Numbered from the stretch's first letter, positions 51,815 through 61,379 are shown. The stretch is 64,000 nt of DNA from Mycobacterium sp. UM_CSW (GCF_000455205.1 NZ_AUWQ01000066.1:32266-96265), one strand, 5' to 3'. Notes: generated by a model from the sequence alone, not told the origin. Translations and numbers: made by a program.

Positions 51815-52743
51815 CGACCTCGGTACACCTGCGCGACGTGACCCTGCGCGACGGCTTGCAGCTCACCGGCAAGCCGCTCGAGACCGCCCGCAAGGTCGAG
51901 TTGGCGCGCCTGCTGTTGAACGTGGGCGTGGACGCGGTGGAAATTGGTGCGATGGCGCGACCCGACTTGGTGCCGCCGATGGCCAACACGCTGGACGTCA
52001 TCGCGGCGCTGAATCCCGAAGAGCTGCAACGCTGCTGGGTCTGGGCGGCTACGCCGCGGGGCATCCTTCGAGCGATCGAGGCCGGGGCCCGCAACTTCCA
52101 GTACTGCCTATCGGTCAGCGATCAGCACAACATGGCCAACGTCGGGCGCACCACCGCCGACAGCATGGCCGCCCTACCGGATGTGATCGACCACGTCACG
52201 ATCGCGGGCGGTCAGTTGGAATTGACCTTGGCAACCGCCTTCACCTGCCCCTACAGCGGCGCCATCGACCCACGGCGCGTCCTCGACCTGATCACCGACG
52301 ACCGGGCGGCGGCCATCTCGAGCGTCGTGCTGTGCGACACGCTGGGCCACGCCACGCCGAATCAGGTGCGCCGCTTGGTCGGCCGGGTCCGCGCCGTCGC
52401 GCCCGACCACGAGATCGTCTTCCACGGGCACGACACCTGGGGCATGGGGGTCGCCAACAGCCTCGCCGCCATCCAGGCCGGCGCCACGATGGTCGACGGG
52501 GCGCTCGGTGGTCTCGGCGGGTGCCCTTTCGCCCCGGGGGCGAGCGGCAACACCCCCACCGAGGACCTGCTGTACGCGCTGCAACCCAGCTGGCTGACCC
52601 CGAGGGCGTTCGCCGACATCGTCCGCGCCGGGGAACGGGTGCTGGCCGTGCTCGGCGAGCCGAACCGCTCCAAGGCCGCCCAAGGGGCGCGGTCCACCGC
52701 CCATGCGCTGGAATGGCTGATCGGCGAGCCGATTTCGGCCTGA
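51811..52743 (+). CDS. HMG-CoA lyase-like (pyruvate carboxyltransferase domain) enzyme
   Basis: A 310-residue TIM-barrel lyase of the DRE-TIM/HMGL group. It has DVTLRDGLQ at 9-17 (metal and catalytic Arg), FHGHDTWGMGVANSLAA with the metal His pair, and GLGGCPFAPGASGNTPTEDL with the HMG-CoA-lyase cysteine. Such enzymes split a 3-hydroxy-acyl-CoA, for example HMG-CoA to acetyl-CoA and acetoacetate. Coupled start to the CoA-transferase. Exact substrate unproven. Confidence 0.9.
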   Translation: MTTSVHLRDVTLRDGLQLTGKPLETARKVELARLLLNVGVDAVEIGAMARPDLVPPMANTLDVIAALNPEELQRCWVWAATPRGILRAIEAGARNFQYCLSVSDQHNMANVGRTTADSMAALPDVIDHVTIAGGQLELTLATAFTCPYSGAIDPRRVLDLITDDRAAAISSVVLCDTLGHATPNQVRRLVGRVRAVAPDHEIVFHGHDTWGMGVANSLAAIQAGATMVDGALGGLGGCPFAPGASGNTPTEDLLYALQPSWLTPRAFADIVRAGERVLAVLGEPNRSKAAQGARSTAHALEWLIGEPISA

Positions 52744-52749
52744 CCCGAC

Positions 52750-53877
52750 TCATCGTCGACCGGCGCGGACGATTCGCCAGCGCCCGTCGTCGCGGCGCGC
52801 CAAGCCGGCCATCTCGAGCATCGCCAGCGGCCCGAGCACCTGCTCGGGCGCCAGCGCCGACGCGACGGCGATCTCGTCGACCGTGGCGGCGCCGCGACCG
52901 GGCAACGCCTCGTACACCTGCCGCTCGGCGTCGCTCAGACCGTCGAGCGCCGTGGTGGGGTGCGGCTCTTCGGGCGCCAGCTCACCGATGTGGCCGACGA
53001 GCTCGACGACGTCGTCTGCGCGGGTGACGAGCTGCGCGCCGTTGCGCAGCAGCACGTGACAACCCGCCGACGCCGACGAGGTCACCGGCCCGGGCACCGC
53101 GCCCACCACCCGGCCCAGCGCCCGCGCCCAGGCCGCGGTGTTGGCCGCGCCGCTGCGCAGGCCCGCTTCGACCACCACCACCGCCCCGGCGACGGCGGCG
53201 ACCAGCCGGTTGCGGGTTAGGAAACGGTGCCGGGCCGGGCGGACACCCGGCGGGTATTCGGTGAACAACAGCCCGCTCGAACCGACGCGATGCAGCAGCC
53301 CGGAATTGCCTGCGGGATAGGGGATGTCGAGCCCGCCCGCGAGCGCGGCGACGGTGATCCCGTCGCAGTTCAGCGCCGCGCGGTGCGCCGCGCCGTCGAT
53401 GCCGTAGGCGCCGCCGGAGACCACGGCGACGTCGCGTTCGACCAACCCGGCGGCCAAGTCCGCGGTCACCTGCTCGCCGTACACCGTCGACGCCCTTGTT
53501 CCGACCACGGCCGCCGCGCGTTCGGCCACCTCGTCGAGGCGGGCCGGCCCGATCGCCCACAACACCATCGGCGGGCCGCCGCGGGCCCTGACCTCGGCGT
53601 TGCCGAAGGCGGCGAAGGCGAGCACCGGCCACTCATCGCAGTCGGGTGTGATCAGCCGGCCGCCGCGCGCCGCGATGAGCTCGAGATCGGCTGCGGCCCG
53701 GTCCATTTCGCGCCGGGCCTCGGTGTGGCGGGCCAGGTCGGCGTCGACCGACCCGCGCCGGACCCGGTCCGCGGCCTCCACCGGGCCCACGCGTCGCACC
53801 AGCTCGGCGAGCGGCGCGCAGGGTGGTTCGGCCACCCGGGACAGGTAGGCCCACGCCCGCGACACGTGATCGGTCAT
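52750..53877 (-). CDS. dprA: DNA processing protein DprA (Rv2896c)
   Basis: A 375-residue DprA/Smf. A short N-terminal SAM-like region precedes the Rossmann-like domain with VGTRASTVYGEQVTADLA, VSGGAYGIDGAAHRAAL, ALAGGLDIPYPAGN and FLTRNRLVAAVAGAVVVVEA. A C-terminal winged-helix (DJR-like) domain follows (LSDAERQVYEALPGRG). DprA loads RecA on single strands in competent bacteria; in mycobacteria its role is less clear. It overlaps the comM-type gene by four bases. Confidence 0.94.
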   Translation of the reverse strand: MTDHVSRAWAYLSRVAEPPCAPLAELVRRVGPVEAADRVRRGSVDADLARHTEARREMDRAAADLELIAARGGRLITPDCDEWPVLAFAAFGNAEVRARGGPPMVLWAIGPARLDEVAERAAAVVGTRASTVYGEQVTADLAAGLVERDVAVVSGGAYGIDGAAHRAALNCDGITVAALAGGLDIPYPAGNSGLLHRVGSSGLLFTEYPPGVRPARHRFLTRNRLVAAVAGAVVVVEAGLRSGAANTAAWARALGRVVGAVPGPVTSSASAGCHVLLRNGAQLVTRADDVVELVGHIGELAPEEPHPTTALDGLSDAERQVYEALPGRGAATVDEIAVASALAPEQVLGPLAMLEMAGLARRDDGRWRIVRAGRR

Positions 53878-55385
53878 CGCCGCACCCCCGGTTGCCGGAA
53901 ACTGAGTGCGGTGGCGACTTCCTCGACGCCCGGCATGGGCCGGCCGGCCAGGTCGGCCAGGCTCCAGGCGACCCGCAGTGTGCGGTCCAGGCCGCGGATG
54001 CTGAGCAGCCCACGGTCCAGCGCCTTGCGCAGCGGTTCCATCGCGGCGTTGCTGGGACGGAACTTTCGGCGCAACAGGGTCCCGCTGACTTCGGCGTTGG
54101 TGCGGAATCCGTGTGGCCGCCAACGCTCGGCGGCCGCGTCACGCGCCGCCGCAACGCGCCGGCGAACCTGTGCGGTCGATTCGCCATCGGTGACCGAGAT
54201 CGCCCCGGCGCGCACGGGATTCATCTGCACCCGCAGGTCGACGCGGTCCATCAGCGGCCCGGACAGCTTGCCCAGGTAGCGGCGTTTGGCCGCGGCGGCG
54301 CAGACGCAGTCCTGCGGATCGGCCGGGGCGCACGGACACGGGTTGGCGGCCAGCACCAGCTGGAAGCGGGCGGGGTAGCAGGCCACCCCGTCGCGGCGGG
54401 CGAGGCGAATCTCGCCGTCCTCCAACGGCGTTCGCAGCGCTTCGAGCGCGCTGACGCTGATCTCGGCGCATTCGTCGAGGAATAAAACGCCGCGATGCGC
54501 GCGGCTGACGGCGCCGGGGCGGGCCATCCCCGATCCCCCACCGACGAGCGCCGCGACGCTGGAGCTGTGGTGCGGCGCCACGAATGGCGGCCGGGTGATC
54601 AACGGCGTATCCGTCGACAGCAGCCCGGCCACGGAGTGAATCGCGGTGACCTCCAGCGCCTCGCCGTCGGAAAGCGACGGAAGCAGGCCCGGAAGGCGTT
54701 GCGCCAGCATCGTTTTGCCCACTCCCGGCGGACCGGTCAACATGAGGTGGTGCGCCCCCGCGGCCGCGACCTCCACCGCGAACCGCGCCTGCGCCTGTCC
54801 GACGACGTCGGCCAGATCCGCCGTCGGCTCCGGGTCCGTGGCGCCCGCGCTGATCCTGCCGTCCAGGCCGCCAGAGCCGCCGAGCCAGCCTTTCAGTTGC
54901 CGCAGCGTGCGCACACCCCAGACGTCGATCCCGTCGATCAGGCTTGCCTCGGCCAGATTGTCCACCGGGACGACGACGCCCGGCCAGCCGTCGCGTTTGG
55001 CGGCCAGCACGGCGGGCAGCACCCCGCGCACCGGCCGCACCCGGCCGTCCAGCGACAGCTCACCCAGCAGCACCGTCTTCTCCAGCCGCTCCCACGGGTG
55101 CTTACGCTGCGCGGAAAGCACCGCGGCCGCCAGCGCGAGGTCGTAGACCGATCCCATCTTGGGCAGCGTCGCCGGCGACAGTGCGAGGGTGAGCCGGGCC
55201 TGTGGCCAGTCGTCGCCGCAGTTGGTGACCGCCGCGCGGACCCGGTCGCGCGACTCCTGCAGGGCGGCGTCGGGCAGGCCCACCAGGTACACGCCCGGCA
55301 GGCCGGAGGTGATGAAGGCCTCGATTTCCACTGTGGCGCCGTCCAATCCGCGCACCGCGACCGAGAACGCCCGTCCCAGCGCCAT
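53874..55385 (-). CDS. YifB/ComM family Mg-chelatase-like AAA+ ATPase (Rv2897c)
   Basis: A 503-residue protein matching Rv2897c in length. The N-terminal Lon-S5-like domain (FITSGLPGVYLVGLPDAALQ) precedes the AAA+ core, with Walker A GPPGVGKTML, Walker B LFLDECAEI and the sensor region ANPCPCAPADPQDC. ComM-type helicases promote branch migration in natural transformation. The protein is encoded with DprA and YraN in one overlapping cluster, as in other actinobacteria. Confidence 0.94.
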   Translation of the reverse strand: MALGRAFSVAVRGLDGATVEIEAFITSGLPGVYLVGLPDAALQESRDRVRAAVTNCGDDWPQARLTLALSPATLPKMGSVYDLALAAAVLSAQRKHPWERLEKTVLLGELSLDGRVRPVRGVLPAVLAAKRDGWPGVVVPVDNLAEASLIDGIDVWGVRTLRQLKGWLGGSGGLDGRISAGATDPEPTADLADVVGQAQARFAVEVAAAGAHHLMLTGPPGVGKTMLAQRLPGLLPSLSDGEALEVTAIHSVAGLLSTDTPLITRPPFVAPHHSSSVAALVGGGSGMARPGAVSRAHRGVLFLDECAEISVSALEALRTPLEDGEIRLARRDGVACYPARFQLVLAANPCPCAPADPQDCVCAAAAKRRYLGKLSGPLMDRVDLRVQMNPVRAGAISVTDGESTAQVRRRVAAARDAAAERWRPHGFRTNAEVSGTLLRRKFRPSNAAMEPLRKALDRGLLSIRGLDRTLRVAWSLADLAGRPMPGVEEVATALSFRQPGVRR

Positions 55386-55762
55386 CAGCCGATTCCCTGC
55401 AGGTGGGTGATCTCCGGGGTGCGCTGGCGCCCGACCCGCACGCCGATCATGTCGATGCGCAGCGCCGCCCAGCGCTCGTCCTGGGCGGTTAGCCAGAGCC
55501 CGGCCAGCCGGCGCAGCCGCCAGACCTTCCGCGGGGTCACCGCGTAGGCGAGCCCGCCGTAGCCGTCCCCGCTGCGGGTCTTCACCTCGACGAACACCGC
55601 GGTGCGGGTGGCGTCGTCGGCGGCGATCACGTCCAGCTCGCCGTAGCGGCAGCGCCAGTTGCGGCCCAGGATCCGCAGGCCCATCCGGGTCAGATAGTCC
55701 ACGGCGAGCGCCTCGCCCATCGCGCCCAGCTGCACGCGGGTCATTGTCTGTTCGGTCGTCAT
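55385..55762 (-). CDS. YraN family (UPF0102) nuclease-like protein (Rv2898c)
   Basis: A 125-residue protein of the PD-(D/E)xK-fold UPF0102 family. It has GAMGEALAVDYLTRMGLRIL, NWRCRYGELDVIAAD and VFVEVKTRSGDGYGG, giving the E-D-ExK set. The ATG at 55762 matches the Rv2898c start (MTT-x-x-TMTRVQLGAMGE). Its stop overlaps the ComM-type start by one base. Function unknown, probably DNA related. Confidence 0.93.
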   Translation of the reverse strand: MTTEQTMTRVQLGAMGEALAVDYLTRMGLRILGRNWRCRYGELDVIAADDATRTAVFVEVKTRSGDGYGGLAYAVTPRKVWRLRRLAGLWLTAQDERWAALRIDMIGVRVGRQRTPEITHLQGIG

Positions 55763-55876
55763 GGGAGCCACCGTTCCCGGCGGCGCTGACACGCACGGGC
55801 CCGGTGGCGGCCTTGGAGCTCAGTGCAGCGGCGGGCTATCCCCAGTCAGGCGTCCATCCACAGCGGCGTACCGCCG

Positions 55877-56050
55877 CTACCCCCAGTGCGGGGGCACGTC
55901 GTTGCCCGGGCAGTCGGCGGACCGGCAGTGCACCTCGCGCACCCGCCTGCCGGTGACCTTGCCGTCACTGTCGTAGGTGTACTCGACCGTGGCTTCGGCC
56001 TCGCGCCGGCAGGCGGGGCAGGTCGCCATTTCCGTCTTGAACCGCGACAT
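55877..56050 (-). CDS. 57-aa zinc-ribbon protein next to fdhD
   Basis: A 57-residue protein with CPAC at 11-14 and a second Cys pair (HCRSADC near 41-47), the pattern of a small zinc ribbon. It begins MSRFKTEMATCPAC and ends VPPHWG. The start is four bases downstream of the fdhD stop, so it is likely cotranscribed with fdhD. Function unknown; it could serve formate dehydrogenase or molybdenum-enzyme maturation. Confidence 0.75.
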   Translation of the reverse strand: MSRFKTEMATCPACRREAEATVEYTYDSDGKVTGRRVREVHCRSADCPGNDVPPHWG

Positions 56051-56054
56051 GGCC

Positions 56055-56870
56055 CTACCCGATCCGGTCCGCCCGCGTGTAGACGTTCATCGAGTCCTCC
56101 CGCAGGAACGCCACCAGCGTGATGCCGGACTCCTCGGCCAGCGACACCGCCAGCGACGACGGCGCCGACACCGCGGCCAGCACGGGAATGCCCGCCAGCA
56201 CGGCCTTTTGCGTCAACTCGAACGAAGCCCGGCCGCTGACCAGCAGCACGCAGCCCTGCAGCGGAACCCGCCCGTGTTCCAGCGCCCAGCCCACGACCTT
56301 GTCGACCGCGTTGTGCCGGCCGATGTCCTCGCGCACCACCAGCGGTGTGCCGTCGGCCGGGAACAACGCCGCCGCGTGCAGCCCACCGGTGCTGTCGAAA
56401 ACCTTTTGCGCGGAGCGCAATTGGCCCGGCATCGCCTTGAGCGTCGCCGCGGTGACGGTCGCGGGATCCGTGCCGGGCGAGAACCGGCCGATCAACCGCA
56501 CCGCGTCCAGCGACGCCTTGCCGCACACCCCGCACGACGAGGTGGTGTAGAAGTTGCGGGTGACATCGAGGTCCGGCGGCGCCACCCCCGGAGCCAGCGT
56601 CACGTCCAGGACGTTGTAGGTGTTCGGTTCGGTGCGCCCGTCGCAGTAGCGGATGGTCCGGACGTCCTCGCGGCCGCCGATGACCCCCTCGGTGAGCAGA
56701 AAGCCTTGCGCCAGTTCGAAATCCGAGCCGGGCGTGCGCATCGTCACTGTGACCGGCGCGCCGTTGACGCGAATCTCCAGCGGCTCCTCGACGGCCAGGG
56801 TCTCGGGTCGGGTGACGGCGCGGTCGGCGGTGAGATGCCGCGCGCGTCGGCGCGCCGTTACCTGGCCCAC
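56055..56870 (-). CDS. fdhD: Formate dehydrogenase sulfurtransferase FdhD
   Basis: FdhD moves sulfur from a cysteine desulfurase to the molybdenum cofactor of formate dehydrogenase. The 271-residue protein has [19 protein letters not shown], the active CxxC in [25 protein letters not shown] and [18 protein letters not shown]. In M. tuberculosis fdhF (Rv2900c) is beside it; here its place is taken by an epimerase, so the target enzyme must be elsewhere in the genome or absent. Confidence 0.95.
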   Translation of the reverse strand: MGQVTARRRARHLTADRAVTRPETLAVEEPLEIRVNGAPVTVTMRTPGSDFELAQGFLLTEGVIGGREDVRTIRYCDGRTEPNTYNVLDVTLAPGVAPPDLDVTRNFYTTSSCGVCGKASLDAVRLIGRFSPGTDPATVTAATLKAMPGQLRSAQKVFDSTGGLHAAALFPADGTPLVVREDIGRHNAVDKVVGWALEHGRVPLQGCVLLVSGRASFELTQKAVLAGIPVLAAVSAPSSLAVSLAEESGITLVAFLREDSMNVYTRADRIG

Positions 56871-56895
56871 GCGCTCAAAACTACCCTGGCGCCCC

Positions 56896-57876
56896 TCACA
56901 CCGCCTCGGCCAGCGCCGCCAGCGTTTCCGCCGACGAGTGGACCGGCCGCCACCCGAGCAGGGTTCGGGCCTTGTCGGTGTCCATCACCACCGACGTCCG
57001 CGCGGAGTGCAGCCATTCCAGCATCGACGGGACGAACGGCACCTTGGAAATCGCCGCCGACGCCGCCGAGGCGGCAATCCCGGGAACCCGCACAGGCCGG
57101 CCACCGAGCGCCTTGGCCACCTCCGACACCGTCACCACGCCGTCACCCGCGATGTTGTACGCCCCCGGCGGCGCCGGGGCCGTCGCGGCCAGCGCGATCG
57201 CCTCCGCGACGTCGTCGTGGTGCACCAGTTGCAGCGGAATCCCCGGATCCGGCACGACCGGCTTCAGGATCGGCGCCACCTTGCTGACGGCGCGCACCGG
57301 CGCGGGCAGCTGGTTCCAGGGCATCGCGTCGGCCAAAGCCGTCGCGCGGGGCCCCGCGACGATGCAGGGGCGCAGCACGAACACCTCCAGCGACGAGCCC
57401 TTGGTGATGTCGGCGAGCAGCGCCTCGCACTCGGCCTTCTGCGCGGAGTAGTAATGCTCGGCGGTCCCGCGCGTCGGCACGTCCTCGGTCAGCGGGACGG
57501 GGTTGTCCGAGTGGTAGCCGTAGGCCGCCACCGACGAGGTGTAGACCAGGCGCCGCGGTCGCTGGGCGGCAACCGTCGCCTCGAACACGTTGCGGGTGCC
57601 TTCCAGGTTGACGCGTTGGCTCTCGTCGCGCGAGCCCATGATGATGAACGCCAGGTGGACCACCACGTCCGCCTCGGCCACCAGGGCATCGACGGCCTCC
57701 CGGTCGGTGATGTCGCCCTGCTGGTAGATGGTTTTCTGCCAGCCGCACGACACCGGGTCGAACGGGCGGCGCGCCATCCCGATGATCTTCTCCACCGCGG
57801 GCTCGCGCTCGAGCGCCGTCACGGCCGAGACGCCGATCTCCCCGGTTGGCCCGGTCACTGCCACTGTCAGTCCCAC
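56896..57876 (-). CDS. NAD-dependent epimerase/dehydratase (extended SDR)
   Basis: A 326-residue extended SDR. The N-terminus has [18 protein letters not shown] (Rossmann G-x-x-G-x-x-G), then [26 protein letters not shown] and [10 protein letters not shown] (catalytic Y-x-x-x-K). The chosen GTG at 57876 places the Rossmann loop at the usual distance from the N-terminus; a longer frame would add an atypical Cys-rich extension. Acts probably on a nucleotide sugar or a sterol-like substrate; not resolved. Confidence 0.87.
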   Translation of the reverse strand: MGLTVAVTGPTGEIGVSAVTALEREPAVEKIIGMARRPFDPVSCGWQKTIYQQGDITDREAVDALVAEADVVVHLAFIIMGSRDESQRVNLEGTRNVFEATVAAQRPRRLVYTSSVAAYGYHSDNPVPLTEDVPTRGTAEHYYSAQKAECEALLADITKGSSLEVFVLRPCIVAGPRATALADAMPWNQLPAPVRAVSKVAPILKPVVPDPGIPLQLVHHDDVAEAIALAATAPAPPGAYNIAGDGVVTVSEVAKALGGRPVRVPGIAASAASAAISKVPFVPSMLEWLHSARTSVVMDTDKARTLLGWRPVHSSAETLAALAEAV

Positions 57877-57977
57877 CCGGGTGAGCTTCCCTTCGGAACC
57901 GTCGACCAAACCGCGCTCGCAAAAGTCGCATGCCGATACTCTCGACGAAAAGATCACGAGCGGGAACGGGGCAAAGC

Positions 57978-58718
57978 GTGGCAGACGACTCGAATTCGAC
58001 ACCGGGCGGGGAGAAGGCCGACCCGGCGACCGTCTTCGCCGCCCTGGCCGAGATCATCTACCAAGGCTCGGACGCCAAGCAGATGTACGCGGCCATCTGC
58101 ATCGCCGCGACCCTGACCGTGCGCGGCTGTGACCACGCCAGCCTGCTGGTGCGCGACGGCGACCGCTACATCACGGTCGGCGCCAGCGACCAGATCGCGC
58201 AGCACATCGACGAGATGGAACGGCGTTCTGGCGACGGCCCGTGCATCGACGCGATCGAGGAGGAGACTCCCCAGATCGAGCCCGACCTGACCACGCCGTC
58301 GCTGTGGCCCAAGCTGGCCGCCGTCCTCGTCGAGGAGACACCGGTGCGCGGGGCCATGGGCTTTCGGCTCCTGGTCGACAAGCGCAAGGGGGCCGCGCTC
58401 AACCTGTTCAGCGACACTCCCAACGTGTTCGACGCCGAATCCGCGGGCCGGGCGGCGGTGCTGGCGTCGTTCGCCAGCGTGGCCATCAACGCGGTCGCCA
58501 AGGGCGAAGACGCCGCGAGCCTACGCCGGGGGCTGATGAGCAACCGCGAGACCGGCAAGGCGGTCGGCATGTTGATGCTGCTGCACGACATGACCGAAGA
58601 CCAGGCGTTCGACCTGCTGCGCCGGCATTCTCAGGCGCTGAATATCAAGCTGGCCGAGGTGGCGCACGCCGTCATCGAAAACCGCGGCCAATTGCCGGTC
58701 AGCGGCGAAACGAGTTAG
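57978..58718 (+). CDS. GAF-ANTAR domain RNA-binding regulator
   Basis: A 246-residue protein. Residues about 20-170 form a GAF sensor domain (LTVRGCDHASLLVRDGDRYI; RRSGDGPCIDAI). Residues about 185-240 form an ANTAR domain (LMSNRETGKAVGMLMLLHDM; EDQAFDLLRRHSQALNIKLAEV) which binds two-hairpin RNA motifs to prevent termination. Mycobacteria encode several such proteins. The GTG at 57978 is preferred; an ATG at 57930 is possible. The signal and the RNA targets are unknown. Confidence 0.9.
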   Translation: MADDSNSTPGGEKADPATVFAALAEIIYQGSDAKQMYAAICIAATLTVRGCDHASLLVRDGDRYITVGASDQIAQHIDEMERRSGDGPCIDAIEEETPQIEPDLTTPSLWPKLAAVLVEETPVRGAMGFRLLVDKRKGAALNLFSDTPNVFDAESAGRAAVLASFASVAINAVAKGEDAASLRRGLMSNRETGKAVGMLMLLHDMTEDQAFDLLRRHSQALNIKLAEVAHAVIENRGQLPVSGETS

Positions 58719-58724
58719 CCGGGG

Positions 58725-59030
58725 CTACTCCGGCAGCCGCAACTCGGGCTTCTCGACCTCTTCGATGTTGACGTCCTTGAAGGTGACCACGCGGACCTGC
58801 TTGACGAAGCGGGCCGGTCGGTACATGTCCCACACCCACGCGTCGGACAATCGCAGCTCGAAGTAGACCTCGCCGTCGGCGTTGCGCGGCGTCATCTCCA
58901 CGCTGTTGGCCAGGTAGAAACGCCGCTCGGTTTCCACGACGTAGCTGAACTGGCCGACGATGTCCTTGTATTCGCGGTACAGCGAGAGCTCCATCTCGGT
59001 TTCGTACTTTTCGAGATCTTCTGCACTCAT
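58725..59030 (-). CDS. DUF2469 protein (Rv2901c-like)
   Basis: A 101-residue acidic protein beginning MSAEDLEKYETEMELSLYRE, with RFYLANSVEMTPRNADGEVY and VWDMYRPARFVKQVRVVTFK. It matches the highly conserved actinobacterial DUF2469 family in length and position before rnhB. Function unknown; conservation suggests a housekeeping role. Confidence 0.94.
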   Translation of the reverse strand: MSAEDLEKYETEMELSLYREYKDIVGQFSYVVETERRFYLANSVEMTPRNADGEVYFELRLSDAWVWDMYRPARFVKQVRVVTFKDVNIEEVEKPELRLPE

Positions 59031-59079
59031 CTGCTCAAACGTCCTTCTCCCTGACGTGGGAACCTGGTCCCATCTTTCC

Positions 59080-59808
59080 TCACCGGTATTCGCCAGGCTC
59101 GCCCGGAGGGTCCGGTTTGCACTCCGCCACCACGCGCCCACCGGATCCGCCGGGCCCCGAAGCCACCCGCCGGACGTTGATGAACGAATAGCGGTGCTGG
59201 GCGCAGGGGCCGAGCTCGGTGAGCGCCGTCGAATGCGCCGGCGTGCTGTAGCCCTTGTGGTCGGCGAAGCCATAGCCGGGGTGGTCGGCGTCCATCGCGA
59301 CCATCAGCCGGTCGCGGCTGACTTTGGCCAGCACGCTGGCCGCGGCGATGCACGCCGCCACGGCGTCCCCGCCGACCACCGGCAGCGACGGCATCGGCAG
59401 GCCGGGCACACGAAATCCGTCGCTCAGCACGTAGCCCGGGCGCACCGGCAGGCCGGCCACCGCGCGGCGCATGCCCTCGATGTTGGCCACGTGGACGCCG
59501 CGCCGGTCGACCTCCTCCGACGGGATGAAGACCACGTGATACGCCAGCGCATACCGCCGGATCAAGGGGAACAGCTTCTCCCGGGCCTTCTCGGTGAGCT
59601 TCTTCGAATCATCCAGGGCCGCAAGGCTTTCCAGCCGGCTCGGGCCGAGCACGCAGGCCGCCACCACCAGCGGGCCGGCGCAGGCGCCGCGGCCCACCTC
59701 GTCCACCCCGGCGACTGGGCCGAGGCCGCTGCGATACAACGCGGACTCCAGCGTGCGCAATCCGGACGACTTGCGGATGACGGTCCGCGGCGGCCACGTG
59801 GTGGCCAT
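59080..59808 (-). CDS. rnhB: Ribonuclease HII
   Basis: RNase HII removes ribonucleotides from DNA. The 242-residue protein has [18 protein letters not shown] (Asp-Glu active pair), [30 protein letters not shown] and [18 protein letters not shown] with the remaining acidic residue. The ATG at 59808 is two bases from the lepB stop. The C-terminus has a Gly/Pro-rich extension. Confidence 0.95.
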   Translation of the reverse strand: MATTWPPRTVIRKSSGLRTLESALYRSGLGPVAGVDEVGRGACAGPLVVAACVLGPSRLESLAALDDSKKLTEKAREKLFPLIRRYALAYHVVFIPSEEVDRRGVHVANIEGMRRAVAGLPVRPGYVLSDGFRVPGLPMPSLPVVGGDAVAACIAAASVLAKVSRDRLMVAMDADHPGYGFADHKGYSTPAHSTALTELGPCAQHRYSFINVRRVASGPGGSGGRVVAECKPDPPGEPGEYR

Positions 59809-59810
59809 GG

Positions 59811-60671
59811 CTACTGACTCTGCTGGGGGTTCACCGACCCGACGCCACCCCACCGCGACGGCGGCCACACGATGAATTGGGCCTTGCCGATGACGTTGGC
59901 TACCGGCACGGTTCCCGAATTCGGGTCACCGGTGCACAGGATGCCCTTGAGGGCTTCGATCGGGACGCTGGTGCAGTGGGCGCGGGAATCCGCCGAGTGA
60001 GTCCGGTTGTCCCCCATCACCCACAGCCGCCCCGGCGGGACGGCGACGGGCCCGAACTCGCTGCCCAGGCACGGGTACTTCGACGGGTCGGCCATCATCG
60101 TGGTCGGATCCAGATACGGCTCCTTGAGCGGCTTGCCGTCGACGGTCAACCCCGTCTCGGCCCGGCACTGCACGGTCTGCCCGCCCACCGCGATCACCCG
60201 CTTGACCAGGTCATTCTCGTCGGGCGGCACGAAGCCGATGAACGACAGCGCGTTCTGCGCCCAGCGCAGCGCGGTGTTGTTCGAGCGGATCGACTTGTAG
60301 CCGGCGTTCCACGACGGCGGCCCCTTGAAGACGATCACGTCGCCGGGCCGCGGCTGGCCGAACCGGTAACTCAGCTTGTCGACCATGATCCGGTCGCCGA
60401 CGCAGCCCGTGCACCCGTGCAGCGTGGGCTCCATGGATTCCGACGGAATCAGGTAGGGGCGGGCGATGAACGTCAGCATGACGTAGTAGAGGACCACGGC
60501 GATCACCGCGAGCAGCGCGAGCTCGCGCAGCGTGGACTTCTTCTTGCGCCCCGACTCGGCCGCTTCGGGTTCCGAGGCTTCGGAGGGCGTGTCGGGGTCG
60601 GCGGTGGAGACCTTCGGCTCTGGCTGACCAGCGTCGGACTGGCGCTCGGGTGAGTCCGGGGTATCGGTCAC
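59811..60671 (-). CDS. lepB: Type I signal peptidase LepB
   Basis: LepB cleaves signal peptides of exported proteins. The 286-residue protein has an acidic, Pro-rich cytosolic N-terminus (1-45), one membrane helix at about 49-70, the Ser79 nucleophile in [10 protein letters not shown], the Lys near 157 in [11 protein letters not shown], and the [11 protein letters not shown] box. It lies between rplS and rnhB as in M. tuberculosis. Confidence 0.96.
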   Translation of the reverse strand: MTDTPDSPERQSDAGQPEPKVSTADPDTPSEASEPEAAESGRKKKSTLRELALLAVIAVVLYYVMLTFIARPYLIPSESMEPTLHGCTGCVGDRIMVDKLSYRFGQPRPGDVIVFKGPPSWNAGYKSIRSNNTALRWAQNALSFIGFVPPDENDLVKRVIAVGGQTVQCRAETGLTVDGKPLKEPYLDPTTMMADPSKYPCLGSEFGPVAVPPGRLWVMGDNRTHSADSRAHCTSVPIEALKGILCTGDPNSGTVPVANVIGKAQFIVWPPSRWGGVGSVNPQQSQ

Positions 60672-60728
60672 GAGATCAGCGTAGCCAGCACGGTTCGTGG
60701 CCGCAGACCTGCTCCGAACCGGGCCCGG

Positions 60729-61070
60729 TCAGCGCTTTTCCTTGATCTTGGCCTTCTTGCCGCGGAGTTCGCGCAGGTAGTACAGCTTGGCGCGGCGGAC
60801 GTCGCCACGGGTCACCACCTCGATGTGGTCGATGTTCGGCGAATGCACCGGGAAGGTCCGCTCGACGCCTACGCCGTAGCTCTCCTTGCGCACGGTGAAC
60901 GTCTCGCGGATGCCTCCGCCCTGTCGGCGGATCACCACGCCCTTGAACACCTGGATACGCTCCTTGGCGCCCTCGATGACCTTGACGTGCACGTTGATGG
61001 TGTCGCCCGGGCTAAAGGCCGGGATGTCGTCGCGCAGCGACGTCTGGTCGACGAAGTCCAGCCGGTTCAT
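60729..61070 (-). CDS. rplS: 50S ribosomal protein L19
   Basis: L19 of 113 residues: [61 protein letters not shown], and a basic C-terminus. It sits at the 30S-50S interface. It precedes lepB by 57 bases. In many bacteria rplS follows trmD directly; here lppW on the opposite strand separates them. Confidence 0.97.
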   Translation of the reverse strand: MNRLDFVDQTSLRDDIPAFSPGDTINVHVKVIEGAKERIQVFKGVVIRRQGGGIRETFTVRKESYGVGVERTFPVHSPNIDHIEVVTRGDVRRAKLYYLRELRGKKAKIKEKR

Positions 61071-61379
61071 CCTACGAACACTCTTCCTTGCGGTCGCGGC
61101 CTGCGACGGCTGCCCACACGCGGGCGTGGGGCGGTCATCAAGCCGATGGTTTTCGGGCTTTTAGTGCGCATCTCGCAGCCGCCGGGAAGCGCCCGGCGCG
61201 CTAGTGGGTTCGAGACAACTGAACAATTGTGCCAGACGGCCCGCGTGCATTGAAAATCACAGGTAAACCATGCGGTTCAAAACGCGCCAAAGGCGCTGGT
61301 GAATGGTACACATGACTCGGGCCGAAATGGCCCGGCCACGTGCAGGTTTAACGTCCCAGGACGCCAAGGAGACCGACAC
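61071..61379. other. Divergent non-coding region between rplS and lppW
   Basis: No gene supported in these 309 bases. On the minus strand TGGCACAAT (61226-61234) resembles an extended -10 for rplS, leaving a leader of about 150 bases. A GC hairpin CCGGGAAGCGCCCGG lies near 61185 within that leader. On the plus strand AAGGAG near 61368 precedes lppW. Confidence 0.4.

Noticed and set aside
55386-55796. Fusion of yraN-region sequence to the ComM-type ATPase
   Set aside because: The frame upstream of 55385 is the +1 shadow of yraN; the ATG at 55385 gives the family length.
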